DNA of 46,762 nucleotides from Alkanindiges illinoisensis (GCF_004377485.1 NZ_SNTY01000018.1:1-46762); one strand, 5' to 3'; positions 8,732-18,866 are shown, numbered from the stretch's first letter. Program-made: numbers and translations. Notes: generated by a model not told the origin, from the sequence alone.

Positions 8732-10333
8732 ATGTTAGAGCCTAATTTAGCGGTTGTATCTTCACCCTGTTCACTGGGGCAGCTTTGGCCTGAATATGCT
8801 GATAATCACTGGCCAACCCAGCCAATAAACAATCTGGTTCTGGATAGCCGTAGCGTTAAAAAAGGCGATGTGTTTTTTGCCCTGCAAGGCACCGCACAGG
8901 CTGCACGCATGGCTGAGTTTATCCAGTCAGCGTTGACGCAGGGTGCTATGGCTGTGTTCAGCGAGGTGGCAATTAACCAGTTTGATGATGAGTTTGTTGG
9001 CCAGTTTGAAAACCAGCCGGTATTTTTTATTGAAGATTTACGCCAGTGGATTGGCATACTGGCCCAGCGCTGGCTACAACACCAGCAAACAGTAACGCTG
9101 CCGCGGATTGCAGCAGTTACCGGCACCAATGGCAAAACTACCGTAACTCGCCTGCTGGCCGAGCTGTTGTATCAGGCAGATTTCAAAAGCAGCGTCATGG
9201 GCACCACAGGCAATGGCATTTTGCCCAATATTGAGCCATCGACGCATACCACAGTAGATGCTATTCACCTGCAACAGCAATTGCATCGCTTTGGTGAGCA
9301 GGGCGCACAGTATGCCTGCCTTGAGGCCAGTTCACATGGGCTGGATCAGGGACGGCTGGCTGGGACGCCAATCGAAGTGGCCATTTTTACCAATTTAACC
9401 CGTGATCATCTGGATTATCATGGCACGCTGCAACACTATGCCGCCGCCAAAGCCAAACTGTTTGCCTTTCCTTCATTAAAATACATTGTCTTAAATGCAG
9501 ATGATGCAGCATCGGCCATCATGCAGGATGCAGCCGTGCAAGCCGGGCATGGGAATGCTCAGGACGCAGGGCAGGGATCAGGACAAGGTGCAATGATCTG
9601 GACGTATTCCTTAAAAGATTCCACAGCCGATTTTTATGTTCGCCATGTTCAGTATTCACTGTCCGGTGCCGCATTGGCCTTAAGTACGCCACACGGCGAG
9701 TGCACCTTGCATAGCCCGTTACTGGGACATTTTAATGTGGCCAATTTACTGGCGGCGATGGCTGGTGCACTGGCATTTGGCCTGAGCCTTGCACAAATTC
9801 AGCAGTTTGTGCCATTGCTGCAAGGTGCGCCGGGCCGGATGCAGGTGGTTCAGGATCAGCAGCGGCTGTTTGTGGTGGATTATGCGCATACCCCCGATGC
9901 CCTCACGCAGGTGTTGGCCAGCTTAAAGCATCATGTCACGAATGAAGGCCAGTTATGGGCAGTCTTTGGCTGCGGTGGCGACCGCGACCGGGGCAAGCGT
10001 CCGTTAATGACTCAGGCTGCACTGGCACTTGCAGATCAGGTGTTGTTAACGGCAGATAACCCGCGTAGTGAGGCAGTGGAGCAAATTCTGGATGATATGC
10101 TGGCTGGTATTGACGAGCAGCAACGCCAAAAATTACAGATAGAAGCAGATCGCCGCCTTGCCATTCGTTTTGTGGTTGCTGAGGCTAAGCCACAGGATAT
10201 TGTGGTGATTGCAGGTAAAGGTCATGAAAATTATCAGGAAATTGATGGCGTGCGCCACTGGTTTGATGACGTGGTGGAGTTAAGGGCAGCATTGGGTTTA
10301 AAGGGCGCATCATCAACCGGCTATCCGGCATAG
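8732..10333 (+). CDS. murE: UDP-MurNAc-L-Ala-D-Glu--meso-diaminopimelate ligase MurE
   Basis: Cytoplasmic Mur ligase that adds the third stem-peptide residue to UDP-MurNAc-dipeptide using ATP; 533 aa. It shows the uridine-binding N-terminal domain (VLDSRSVKKGDVFFAL), the ATP-binding loop G131-TNGKTT with the following Mur ligase core (NLTRDHLDYHG), and the C-terminal domain motif DNPR (442-445). DNPR marks specificity for meso-diaminopimelate rather than lysine. A ribosome site AAGGTGA precedes the ATG at normal spacing. It sits between ftsI and murF. A small Gln/Gly/Ala-rich loop (QAGHGNAQDAGQGSGQGA, around 271-288) looks like a local insertion. Confidence 0.97.
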   Translation: MLEPNLAVVSSPCSLGQLWPEYADNHWPTQPINNLVLDSRSVKKGDVFFALQGTAQAARMAEFIQSALTQGAMAVFSEVAINQFDDEFVGQFENQPVFFIEDLRQWIGILAQRWLQHQQTVTLPRIAAVTGTNGKTTVTRLLAELLYQADFKSSVMGTTGNGILPNIEPSTHTTVDAIHLQQQLHRFGEQGAQYACLEASSHGLDQGRLAGTPIEVAIFTNLTRDHLDYHGTLQHYAAAKAKLFAFPSLKYIVLNADDAASAIMQDAAVQAGHGNAQDAGQGSGQGAMIWTYSLKDSTADFYVRHVQYSLSGAALALSTPHGECTLHSPLLGHFNVANLLAAMAGALAFGLSLAQIQQFVPLLQGAPGRMQVVQDQQRLFVVDYAHTPDALTQVLASLKHHVTNEGQLWAVFGCGGDRDRGKRPLMTQAALALADQVLLTADNPRSEAVEQILDDMLAGIDEQQRQKLQIEADRRLAIRFVVAEAKPQDIVVIAGKGHENYQEIDGVRHWFDDVVELRAALGLKGASSTGYPA

Positions 10334-10390
10334 CTGGTGTTCGTAAGTATATTGGTGTTTTTAGGCATATTAAGGCATATCGAGTAAATC

Positions 10391-11845
10391 ATGGGTCAGT
10401 CTGATACTCTTCCAACATCTTCGGCTGCTACTGCGCCGTGGAGCAGTGAGCAATTACAGCAAGCCACGCAAGGCCAGTGGCATAACCTGCATGCACAAAC
10501 GCCAGCATCATTTAACCGGATTGTGACTGACAACCGCCGGGTGCAGCCCAATGATGTGTTTCTGGCACTGGTGGGTGAGCGTTTTGATGGCCATAACTTT
10601 GCGGCTGATGCGGTTGCAAATGGTGCCAGTGCAGTGATTGTTTCTCGTGTGATTGAACAACTGGCGGTGCCCCAACTGGTCGTGCCGGATACGCGCTTGG
10701 CATTGGGGCATCTAGGAAGTTATCGCCGCCAGCAGCAACCGGATTTAACCGTACTGGCCCTCACTGGCAGTAGCGGTAAAACCACAGTCAAGGAAATGCT
10801 GGGCAGTATTTTGCGCTTGAGTGCGCCTACGCTGGTAACCCGTGGCAATTTAAACAATGACCTTGGCGTGCCTATGATGCTGCTGGAATTGCTGCCGGAG
10901 CATCGCTACGCCGTGATGGAACTTGGAGCCAACCATGTGGGCGAAATTGACTATACCTCAAATCTGGTGCAGCCACAGGTTGCCGGTGTGCTGAACATTG
11001 GCACAGCGCACATGGGGGAATTCGGCGGACGTTTGGGTATTGCAAATGCCAAGTCGGAAATTTTTAAACATTTAAAAGCCAATGATACCCATCCGGCGAT
11101 TGCCATTGTGCCTGCACATGGGGATTTTAGTGACGTGGTGCAGCAGGCCGCTAGTCGTCATAAAACCATTTCATTTGGTACGGGCGGTAATGTCTTTGCC
11201 GAGAATATTGAATTACAGGCTACCAGCAGTCAGTTTGAGCTGGTGACACCGCAAGGCCGGATTGCCATTTCCTTGCCGTTTGCTGGCCAGCACAATATTG
11301 AAAATGCACTGGCAGCAGCCAGCTTTGCACTGGCGATTGATGTTCCCCTGCAACAAATTGCGCAAGGTCTGGAATCCGCCGTTGGCGCACAGGGTCGCCT
11401 GACTTTTAAAAAGTATGGCAACTGGCTGGTTATTGATGACACCTATAATGCCAATCCACATTCCATGCGCGCTGCCGCACAGGTACTGGCCGCGCAGGCA
11501 GGCCGCAAAATACTGGTGCTGGGTGACATTGGCGAACTGGGTGAAGCGGCTCGTGAAGAGCATTATTCACTGGGACAGGATTTAGCAAGCCTAAAACTTG
11601 ATGCTGTATTTGCAGTGGGTGAATTTGCAGCACAAACCATTGATGGCTTGCAGTCACAAAACCAGCAGATGCAAGCACAGGCATTTACTGAAAAACCTGA
11701 GTTACTTCTACATTTGCGTCAATTTTTGGCACAGGCTAAAACGTCCAATGCCAGCTTATTATTTAAAGGCTCACGCTATACCAGAATGGAAAGCCTGATT
11801 GCTGATTTGATTGATGGCCTGCCTGCTGGCGCAATTGCTGGCTAA
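10391..11845 (+). CDS. murF: UDP-MurNAc-tripeptide--D-alanyl-D-alanine ligase MurF
   Basis: The last cytoplasmic Mur ligase; it adds D-Ala-D-Ala to make UDP-MurNAc-pentapeptide. It has 484 aa. The N-terminal substrate-binding domain ([24 protein letters not shown], in two parts) is followed by the ATP loop G126-SSGKTT and the core motifs [13 protein letters not shown] and [11 protein letters not shown]. The C-terminal domain contains [11 protein letters not shown] and LGDIGELG. All are typical of MurF. It follows murE after 57 bp and precedes mraY after 26 bp. Confidence 0.97.
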   Translation: MGQSDTLPTSSAATAPWSSEQLQQATQGQWHNLHAQTPASFNRIVTDNRRVQPNDVFLALVGERFDGHNFAADAVANGASAVIVSRVIEQLAVPQLVVPDTRLALGHLGSYRRQQQPDLTVLALTGSSGKTTVKEMLGSILRLSAPTLVTRGNLNNDLGVPMMLLELLPEHRYAVMELGANHVGEIDYTSNLVQPQVAGVLNIGTAHMGEFGGRLGIANAKSEIFKHLKANDTHPAIAIVPAHGDFSDVVQQAASRHKTISFGTGGNVFAENIELQATSSQFELVTPQGRIAISLPFAGQHNIENALAAASFALAIDVPLQQIAQGLESAVGAQGRLTFKKYGNWLVIDDTYNANPHSMRAAAQVLAAQAGRKILVLGDIGELGEAAREEHYSLGQDLASLKLDAVFAVGEFAAQTIDGLQSQNQQMQAQAFTEKPELLLHLRQFLAQAKTSNASLLFKGSRYTRMESLIADLIDGLPAGAIAG

Positions 11846-11871
11846 ACTGCCAATTTAGGGGAGAACGCGTA

Positions 11872-12990
11872 ATGCTGTTATGGCTATCTGAATTACTGGC
11901 TACACACTTTAGCTGGTTTCAGGTTTTTCGATATTTAACCCTGCGTGCCCTGTTGAGCGTGCTGACCTCAATGGGCATCGGCCTGCTGGTTGGGCCTTAT
12001 ATGATCCGCAGGTTGCGTGCGCTTAAATATGGTCAGGCAGTCAGTAGCTTTGCCCCGGAAAACCATGCGGTTAAAATGGGCACACCCACCATGGGCGGCA
12101 TCCTGATATTGATCAGTATTGGTATTAGTACCTTGCTCTGGGCAGACTTGCGTAATCCCTATGTGTGGATTGTGCTGGGCGTGATGGTGGTATTTGGTGC
12201 CGTTGGCTGGGCAGATGACTGGATCAAGATTCGCTATAAGGATAACAAGGGCTTGCCCGCGCGCAAAAAGTTTTTCTGGACGTCAATTGCGTCATTGGGA
12301 GCTGGTATTGCGCTGTATGTTATTGCTGCCCAGCAAACCAATCCCGTGCATAGCGCCGGCATGCTGGATCTGCTGATTCCATTTTTCAAAAACCTGAGCT
12401 TGCCATTTTCAGTGATTCCGTATGGCCTGGCCTTCATTGTATTTACCTATCTGGTAATTAATGGCGCCAGTAATGCCGTTAACCTGACCGATGGACTGGA
12501 TGGTCTGGCTATTATGCCGGTGGTGATGGTGGCTGCTGCACTGGGCGTATTTGCATACCTGTCCGGCGATGTGCGCTTTGCCGATTATCTACATATTCCC
12601 TATGTGGTCTATGCCAGTGAATTGGTTGTCATTTGCAGTGCCATGGTTGGGGCAGGACTGGCATTCCTGTGGTTTAATGCGCATCCTGCCCAAATCTTTA
12701 TGGGTGATGTGGGTGCACTCGCCTTAGGCGCCATGCTGGGCACGCTGGCCGTGATGGTGCGTCAGGAAATTGTATTTGCCATCATGGGCGGTGTATTTGT
12801 CATGGAAGCCGTATCGGTGTTCCTGCAAATTGGTTCATTGCGCATGCGCCAGAAACGGGTATTTTTAATGGCACCACTGCATCATCATTATGAAAAGCAG
12901 GGCTGGAAGGAAACCCAGGTGGTGATTCGTTTCTGGATTATCACCATTATTCTGGTGGTCATTGGCCTGATGACCCTGAAATTGCGATAA
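11872..12990 (+). CDS. mraY: Phospho-MurNAc-pentapeptide translocase MraY
   Basis: Integral membrane enzyme that transfers phospho-MurNAc-pentapeptide to undecaprenyl phosphate, making lipid I; 372 aa with about ten membrane segments. Active-site signatures are Asp115-Asp116 (GWADDWIKI), [10 protein letters not shown] (204-213, with Asp207 and Asp210) and the histidine cluster [12 protein letters not shown] (His337-339). A ribosome site GGGGAGAA precedes the ATG. It is the last gene of the cluster here: a terminator follows, and ftsW, murG, murC and ftsQAZ are absent from the window. Confidence 0.98.
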   Translation: MLLWLSELLATHFSWFQVFRYLTLRALLSVLTSMGIGLLVGPYMIRRLRALKYGQAVSSFAPENHAVKMGTPTMGGILILISIGISTLLWADLRNPYVWIVLGVMVVFGAVGWADDWIKIRYKDNKGLPARKKFFWTSIASLGAGIALYVIAAQQTNPVHSAGMLDLLIPFFKNLSLPFSVIPYGLAFIVFTYLVINGASNAVNLTDGLDGLAIMPVVMVAAALGVFAYLSGDVRFADYLHIPYVVYASELVVICSAMVGAGLAFLWFNAHPAQIFMGDVGALALGAMLGTLAVMVRQEIVFAIMGGVFVMEAVSVFLQIGSLRMRQKRVFLMAPLHHHYEKQGWKETQVVIRFWIITIILVVIGLMTLKLR

Positions 12991-13013
12991 CTTGTTCACT
13001 AAAAAATAAACAG

Positions 13014-13037
13014 AAGCTGGCTAGTCCAGCTTTTTTT
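13014..13037 (+). terminator. Terminator after mraY
   Basis: AAGCTGG (13014-13020) pairs with CCAGCTT (13026-13032) across a 5-nt loop and is followed by a T-run. It closes the rsmH-mraY transcription unit. Confidence 0.85.
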
Positions 13038-13129
13038 ATACTTGTTGCTTACAGTTATCATTTGGCTGTCACAAATACTGCCTAAAATCTTTAACGGGTT
13101 AAATCGTTGAATCATGTGGAGTGTGTACA

Positions 13130-13900
13130 GTGACATTGCCTCAGTATTACCGTACGCCTAAGGGAAATCAGGCACTTGAAAACCGTTCGGTCAAACTGAC
13201 TTCGCGCCAGCGCGCCTTGCTGCTGATGATCGAAAATGGCAGTGCCAGTCATTTAAGCCAGCAGCAGTTACGTCAGCTAGCCACCCCGGATAATCTGGCA
13301 GTACTACTGGAACACCAGCTGATTGCTGCACCAGAAACCAATAAGTTCCCAGAAGCGAGCACGGTGGCAGAAACTAATGTGCAGGCCATACCGTCGGTGT
13401 TCACTCCAGAAATTCAGCCTAGCGCGCCAATTCATGTTGAGGCTGGCATTTCACAGCACCAGCAAATCATCACTGAAAATCAAATAGCCCAGCCAGCCAG
13501 CGCTATAATATTACAAACCCATCAGGAAATTGTTACACCTGAACGAATGCCGGATTTAATCCCCAGTCTTGCTGGACAGGATATTATTATTTCTGCTGAC
13601 CTGCATTCAGCGGCCATGTTGCCCAGTAATCCAGTTTATTTAAGTTTTGATGAGGTCAAGCAATTGATGATGAGTAGCCTGCGCGAATATTGTGGTTTGC
13701 TGGCCAGCGCACTTATCAAGGATATTCAGCATACCAGTAGCATTACCAAGCTACGCATGTGTCAGATGCGCTGGGTGACGACCCTCACCGAAACCCGTGC
13801 ACCATCAGCACAAATCAAACGATGGGTAGAACAAATCAACGATAGTCTGAACCATGTCAGTGAAAGCCCAGTCAGCTCCCATGAGGCATTGACTTTATAA
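13130..13900 (+). CDS. Protein of unknown function, Acinetobacter-type
   Basis: I do not recognise a named family. From the preferred start the protein has 256 aa. Residues about 20-70 (LTSRQRALLLMIENG...LATPDNLAVLLEHQLI) look like a small helical, possibly winged-helix-like N-terminal domain. The middle (about 70-175) is low in complexity, rich in Gln, Pro, Ala and Ser, and probably disordered. A C-terminal helical domain (YLSFDEVKQLMMSSLREYCGL, then LRMCQMRWVTTLTETRAPS) follows. No signal peptide or membrane segment is seen. GTG 13130 is chosen because GGAG at 13118-13121 lies 8 nt before it; GTG 13121 would overlap that site. It stands alone after the mraY terminator. Similar proteins of unknown role seem to occur in Acinetobacter. 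Confidence 0.75.
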   Translation: MTLPQYYRTPKGNQALENRSVKLTSRQRALLLMIENGSASHLSQQQLRQLATPDNLAVLLEHQLIAAPETNKFPEASTVAETNVQAIPSVFTPEIQPSAPIHVEAGISQHQQIITENQIAQPASAIILQTHQEIVTPERMPDLIPSLAGQDIIISADLHSAAMLPSNPVYLSFDEVKQLMMSSLREYCGLLASALIKDIQHTSSITKLRMCQMRWVTTLTETRAPSAQIKRWVEQINDSLNHVSESPVSSHEALTL

Positions 13901-13952
13901 ACAGCAGGACAAATCAGTGTCAGATCAGTTGAAACCCAAAAGTATTCTTAAT

Positions 13953-13986
13953 GTGGTTTTTAAAAAATAATTATTAAAAAAACCAC
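13953..13986. repeat. AT-rich inverted repeat before rlmA
   Basis: GTGGTTTTT (13953-13961) and AAAAACCAC (13978-13986) form a 9-bp stem with an AT-rich loop, between the unknown gene and rlmA. It may end transcription of the upstream gene, although no clear T-run follows the stem. Confidence 0.4.
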
Positions 13987-14076
13987 GGCTAAGGAGTCAG
14001 GTAAAAATAGCAGGGTAAAATTACTTCACGGTTAAAAACCCCTTACAATAGCGCTGCTTTTAAACAGGATAGCGCC

Positions 14077-14880
14077 ATGACCATTATTTGTCCCTTGTGT
14101 CACACCGCGTTGCTGCAGGAAAAAACACGCTGGGTTTGTAGTAACCAGCATAGTTTTGACGTGGCAAGGCAGGGCTACGTCAACTTATTGCCTGTCCAGC
14201 ATAAAAACAGTAAAAGTCCGGGTGATACCGTCGAGGCCGTACAGGCACGCCGTGAATTTTTGCAGGCAGGTTATTATCAGCCGCTTAAAGATCAGCTAAT
14301 GAACTGGCTGGCTGAGTTACAGGCGCAGTTCGTGCTGGACATTGGCTGCGGTGAAGGGTTTTATACCAGTGGCATGCCAGAAGTTGCTAGTCAAATCATT
14401 GGCGTAGATATTGCCAAAACTGCCATACAAATTGCGGCCAAGCGCTACCCGGATATTAGCTGGCTGATTGCCAGTGCGGCCAAGTTGCCAATTGCCAGCC
14501 AGTCGATCGATGTCATCACCAGTTTTTTTAGTCCATTGCCCCGGGAAGAAATGGCGCGTGTTGTTAAGCCTCATGGTTACTTGCTGGTAGTAACCCCGGC
14601 AACAGGCCATTTACATGAAATGCGCGCGGCTCTGTTTGAGCAGGTCAATCCGCATCAGCCGGAAAAATTTATTGAAACGTTGGCACCAGATTTTTGCTTA
14701 ATCCGGCAGGATGTTCTCACCTATGCACTAACGCTTGAGCAGAGTGCATTGCGGCATTTGATTGCCATGACACCTTATGCCTGGAAAGCCAAAGCAGATA
14801 AACGACAGCAATTGGAACAGGCTGATTTACTAAAAACCAGCGCCAGTTTTCAGGTTTATTTATTCCAAAAGCAGGGTTAA
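14077..14880 (+). CDS. rlmA: 23S rRNA (guanine-745-N1)-methyltransferase RlmA
   Basis: A SAM-dependent methyltransferase that modifies 23S rRNA helix 35; 267 aa. The N-terminus has the zinc finger of the RlmA family: Cys5, Cys8, Cys21 and His25 (CPLCHTALL...WVCSNQHSFD). It is followed by GYVNLLPVQHKNSKSPGD, which is nearly diagnostic. The SAM-binding loop is VLDIGCGEGFYTS (Asp88-Gly94), with IGVDIAKTAI after it. Assignment to G745 (RlmA-I) rather than G748 follows from the gammaproteobacterial context and was not tested. It converges with ponA. Confidence 0.93.
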   Translation: MTIICPLCHTALLQEKTRWVCSNQHSFDVARQGYVNLLPVQHKNSKSPGDTVEAVQARREFLQAGYYQPLKDQLMNWLAELQAQFVLDIGCGEGFYTSGMPEVASQIIGVDIAKTAIQIAAKRYPDISWLIASAAKLPIASQSIDVITSFFSPLPREEMARVVKPHGYLLVVTPATGHLHEMRAALFEQVNPHQPEKFIETLAPDFCLIRQDVLTYALTLEQSALRHLIAMTPYAWKAKADKRQQLEQADLLKTSASFQVYLFQKQG

Positions 14881-14885
14881 ACCAC

Positions 14886-14915
14886 TTTGCCCAGATTACA
14901 TCTAATCAGGGCAAA
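14886..14915. terminator. Hairpin between convergent rlmA and ponA
   Basis: TTTGCCC-A-GATTA, loop CATC, TAATC-A-GGGCAAA form a 12-bp stem with one mismatch, lying between the two convergent stop codons. Its place suggests a bidirectional terminator, but T-runs on both sides are short. Confidence 0.6.
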
Positions 14916-14956
14916 ATGATGGAGATTAACAACGTAATGCTTAAAGTGCTTTTGCC

Positions 14957-17641
14957 CTAGAAAATTTCTGAAGGGGCAACCGGACGTACTGGCGGCTTAC
15001 TGGCTGGTGTGGCAGGAGACGTATTGGCAGGGTTGCCAGCAGTACTACTATTATTGTTGGCATTGCCATTATTGCCAGCAGGTGGTGTGGCAGGTGTAGT
15101 AGTAGGGATGGAAGGCGAGTCTGGCAGGTTTAGGTCATCGTCATCAATACCCATATCCGGCAAGTCTGCAAAATCATCAACCACAGTAACCTGCAATGGC
15201 TTGGGTTTATATAGCGGGGTTGCTACTGGAGGAACGCGACGCTGTTTGCGCTGTTCATCATTGGCAACCGGATCAAGCATGGGATCATCGGCATTACGAT
15301 CCAGCGTCACCCATTTGCTAGGCGTGTCCTTAAGCGCATCGCCCATAAACTTGATCCAGATCGGCAGCGCAGCAACGCCGCCATATTCACGCCGTCCCAG
15401 TGTTTTTGGATTATCAAAACCCACCCATGAAATGGTCACCAGATTGCCATTAAAGCCAGCAAACCAGGCATCTTTGGCGTCATTGGTGGTTCCAGTTTTA
15501 CCGCCCAGATCATTACGGCCCAGCTTTAAAGCCGCACGGCCTGTCCCATGTACAATCACGTCCTGCAAAATATTGGCCATATCAAATGCTGAACTGGACT
15601 TGATAATCCGGGTAGCCTGACGATAAGTTTTGCCGTTGCTGGCAGAAGTCGTTATCACTTGTGCAGGATTACTGGAAGCTGCATTTTGGTTTTCAGTGGC
15701 AGAAGGGGTCGATTCAGAAATTGATGCTACTGTTTTTTCAATAGGCTGCCCTTGCTTGTTACTTAACTCAACCACCTCACCATTATCATTAGCTGGCGTA
15801 GCGGTTGCGTTAGCCTGTTCAGGATTGCTCATGCAACTGGCGCAGGCATATAGCGGATTGGCTTCAAACAGGAGCTTATTATCTGGATCAACAACTTTTT
15901 CAATGACATACGGCTGAATACGAAAACCACCATTGGCAAATGTGGCATAGCCAGTTGCCATTTGGATGGGTAAAACCTGCGGTGTTCCCAGTGCAATGGT
16001 GAGGTTACGGGGAATTTTGTCTTCCACCAGACCAAAGTGAACCAGAAAATTACGTGCCCGGTCCAGCCCAACCGATTGCAGCAAACGGACTGATACCAGA
16101 TTGCGTGACAGATACAAGGCGCGGCGCAAGGTAATGCTGCCCAGATAACGCCCATCCGAATTTTTAGGTTGCCATTTTCCGACTCTTAGCGGGCTATCGC
16201 TAACCATGCTATAGGGTGTCATGCCGCGTTCCAGTGCCAGGGTATAAATAAATGGCTTGATGGTTGAACCGGGTTGACGCCAGCCCTGTACAGCACGGTT
16301 AAACTTGCTTTGGGCAAAGTCATAACCGCCAACTACAGCTTCTACTGCACCATTATTGGGGTTTAACGCAATCAGTTGACCCTGAACTGCTGGAATCTGG
16401 GTGAGCACCCAGTTGGTTTTCTTGTCATCGGTTGGGCGCAGGCGAACAATATCATTGAGCTTAACCACCTGACTGGCATTGGCCGGAGTCCCGCCAACAC
16501 GATCGGCACTATAATAACGTCGTGCCCAGACCATCCCATCCCAGCCTACAGTTGTGGTTTTACCATTGGCAAATACCGCTTCAAAGCTGCGGGAATTTAC
16601 CTTGGTGACCTTGGCAGGCCAGGTATTGGCATACGGGACAAACTGTTTTAAGGGTTTGTCATTGGCCTCTGCACCGCGCCAGCCATGCCGACGGTCATAG
16701 GCTTCCAGCCCTTCGCGTACTGCAGTTTCTGCCATGCTTTGACGTTTGCTATCAACGGTGGTGTAAACCTTATAACCGGAATTAATGACCTGCTCACCAA
16801 AGCGCTTGACCATTTCAGCCCGGATCAGTTCGGCCAGGTAAGGATGTCTGGTTTGAACCCGATATTCCCGCATATTAAGCCGAATCGGTTCTTCTATGGC
16901 ATTTTGATAGGTTTGCTGATCAATTGAACCTAATTGCAGCATACGCGCCAAAATCCAGTTGCGGCGTTCGAGTGCACGTTCCGGATTTACCACCGGGTTG
17001 TAGCGGGAAGGGGCTTTAGGCAAACCTGCAATCATGGCCATTTCGGCTACTGTCAGGTCTTTTAAATCCTTGTTGTAATAAATACGTGCTGCAGCTGCAA
17101 TGCCATAGGCATTTTTACCCAGAAAAATCTTGTTGACATACAGCGTTAAAATTTCTTCTTTAGTCAGGCTTTGCTCAATCTTGCGCGCTAGAAAAATCTC
17201 GGTCAGTTTACGGCGCAGGGTGCGCTCAGGGGTTAAATAGTAATTTTTGGCGACCTGCATGGTAATGGTAGAACCGCCAGTTTGTGCCCCGCCACTCACC
17301 GATTCACTGACGGCACGTCCAAGGCCCTTAAAACTTACCCCATTATGTTCAAAAAAAGACGAATCTTCTGCAGCCAGAAATGCTTGTACCAGTTTTGGCG
17401 GAATCTGATTGTATTCCACGGGCATGGACAGCTTTTCGCCAAATTCGGCAATGAGTTCGTTGTCCTTGGTATAAACCTGCAATGGCTTTTCCAGTGCTGC
17501 TTCCTTTAACAGGTGCATGTCTGGCAAGCTCGGGTAAATATACAAATACATGCCATAAAAGCCCATTGGAATTGCCATAACCATCACAATTGCGAATAAA
17601 AAAAATGGATAGATACGGCCCGAACACGATAGCTTTTTCAT
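14957..17641 (-). CDS. ponA: Bifunctional peptidoglycan glycosyltransferase/transpeptidase PBP1a
   Basis: Class A penicillin-binding protein that polymerises and cross-links peptidoglycan at the inner membrane; 894 aa. A signal anchor lies at about 12-36. The glycosyltransferase domain (GT51) has Glu92 (AAEDSSFFEHNG) and GGSTITMQ. The transpeptidase domain has S459-T-I-K462 (QPGSTIKPF), S512-R-N514 and K715-TGTTN. Residues about 600-672 form a Cys-x-x-Cys-starting, Ser/Thr/Asn/Ala-rich insertion inside the transpeptidase domain. The C-terminal 70 residues are a disordered Pro/Thr/Asn-rich tail. It is divergent from pilM, as in Acinetobacter. Confidence 0.97.
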   Translation of the reverse strand: MKKLSCSGRIYPFFLFAIVMVMAIPMGFYGMYLYIYPSLPDMHLLKEAALEKPLQVYTKDNELIAEFGEKLSMPVEYNQIPPKLVQAFLAAEDSSFFEHNGVSFKGLGRAVSESVSGGAQTGGSTITMQVAKNYYLTPERTLRRKLTEIFLARKIEQSLTKEEILTLYVNKIFLGKNAYGIAAAARIYYNKDLKDLTVAEMAMIAGLPKAPSRYNPVVNPERALERRNWILARMLQLGSIDQQTYQNAIEEPIRLNMREYRVQTRHPYLAELIRAEMVKRFGEQVINSGYKVYTTVDSKRQSMAETAVREGLEAYDRRHGWRGAEANDKPLKQFVPYANTWPAKVTKVNSRSFEAVFANGKTTTVGWDGMVWARRYYSADRVGGTPANASQVVKLNDIVRLRPTDDKKTNWVLTQIPAVQGQLIALNPNNGAVEAVVGGYDFAQSKFNRAVQGWRQPGSTIKPFIYTLALERGMTPYSMVSDSPLRVGKWQPKNSDGRYLGSITLRRALYLSRNLVSVRLLQSVGLDRARNFLVHFGLVEDKIPRNLTIALGTPQVLPIQMATGYATFANGGFRIQPYVIEKVVDPDNKLLFEANPLYACASCMSNPEQANATATPANDNGEVVELSNKQGQPIEKTVASISESTPSATENQNAASSNPAQVITTSASNGKTYRQATRIIKSSSAFDMANILQDVIVHGTGRAALKLGRNDLGGKTGTTNDAKDAWFAGFNGNLVTISWVGFDNPKTLGRREYGGVAALPIWIKFMGDALKDTPSKWVTLDRNADDPMLDPVANDEQRKQRRVPPVATPLYKPKPLQVTVVDDFADLPDMGIDDDDLNLPDSPSIPTTTPATPPAGNNGNANNNSSTAGNPANTSPATPASKPPVRPVAPSEIF

Positions 17642-17807
17642 AACAAGTGCGTTTTAATACCTGCAGGGATCGGAATTGACGCAGTATAGCGCCAGAAACT
17701 TAGGATTGTTAGTTTTACTATATTTATTATGGTGAGCTATTCGCACTATGTGTTGGCGCAGCTTGTGTTATATTCCGGATGTTTAGAACAATAACAGGGA
17801 ACTTACG

Positions 17808-18866
17808 GTGCTTTCCTTTCAGCGTAAACAAAATAAAAGTCTTGTCGGGGTTGATATCAGTTCCACTTCTGTCAAATTACTTGAATTGGACATCAGAGAT
17901 GGACGGTACTGGGTAGAAAGCTATGGAATTCTGCCATTACCTTCTCATGCAGTTGTTGAAAAAAACATTGCTGATCCTGAAAGTGTTGGTGAAACCATTG
18001 AGCGTCTGCTTAATCTAACCAATCCCAAAAGCAATGGCGCAGCAGCGGCAGTCGCTTCCTCTGCAGTGATCACCAAGATCATTGAAATGGATGCTGACAT
18101 GACCGATGACGAACGCGAAGTGCAGATTCGTCTGGATGCTGAACAGTACATTCCATATCCACTGGATGAAGTCAGCCTTGATTTCGAGGTTGTTGATATT
18201 TCACCAACTAATCCTAACCGTGTCAGTGTGCTTTTAGTTGCGTCGCGTACAGAAAATGTAGATATGCGCAGTGAAGCACTAGAACTGGCTGGATTAGTAC
18301 CTCGCGTCATTGATGTCGAATCGTATGCCATTGAGCGTGCTTTTTCCCTGATTATCGATACGCTACCGGGCACGCCGGATATTGTTGCGATTTTTGATAT
18401 CGGTCACACCATGACGACCTTAAGCGTGCTTAAGGATGAAAAGATTATTTATAGCCGTGAACAGCTATTTGGCGGCAAGCAACTGACCGAAGACATTCAG
18501 CGCCGTTATGGTTTGTCCTTTGATGAAGCCGGTCGTGCCAAGAAAGAAGGCAACCTGCCGGATGACTATGAGCCAGAAGTCCTGATTCCTTATATGGATG
18601 CGATTGTGCAGCAGGCTGCGCGCTCATTGCAGTTCTTTTATTCATCAACGCAATATAATGATGTTGACCATATCCTGCTTGCTGGTGGTAATGCCAATAT
18701 TCCGGGTCTGGCCCGCTTGCTACAGGAAAAACTGGGACATCGGGTTACGATTGCCAATCCATTTTTACAAATGGGCTTTGCCTCGCAGATTGATGCAAAC
18801 CAGATTGAAAATGATGCGCCATCATTGCTGATTGCCTGCGGTTTGGCTTTACGGAGTTTTGATTAA
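17808..18866 (+). CDS. pilM: Type IV pilus inner-membrane platform protein PilM
   Basis: Cytoplasmic actin-like (FtsA-fold) protein that binds the PilN N-terminus and links the pilus motors to the alignment complex; 352 aa. Visible blocks are the first phosphate loop VGVDISSTSVKLLEL, the second nucleotide-binding strand IFDIGHTMTTLSVL and the adenosine loop ILLAGGNANIPGL. The start is GTG 17808 with CAGGGA 7 nt upstream. It is the first gene of pilMNOPQ, where each of pilM/N, N/O and O/P overlaps by one base, indicating a translationally coupled operon. Confidence 0.96.
   Translation: MLSFQRKQNKSLVGVDISSTSVKLLELDIRDGRYWVESYGILPLPSHAVVEKNIADPESVGETIERLLNLTNPKSNGAAAAVASSAVITKIIEMDADMTDDEREVQIRLDAEQYIPYPLDEVSLDFEVVDISPTNPNRVSVLLVASRTENVDMRSEALELAGLVPRVIDVESYAIERAFSLIIDTLPGTPDIVAIFDIGHTMTTLSVLKDEKIIYSREQLFGGKQLTEDIQRRYGLSFDEAGRAKKEGNLPDDYEPEVLIPYMDAIVQQAARSLQFFYSSTQYNDVDHILLAGGNANIPGLARLLQEKLGHRVTIANPFLQMGFASQIDANQIENDAPSLLIACGLALRSFD

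Noticed and set aside
15009-15917. Long open frames on the plus strand inside ponA
   Set aside because: They are antisense shadows of the low-complexity C-terminal part of PBP1a, with compositions mirroring it.
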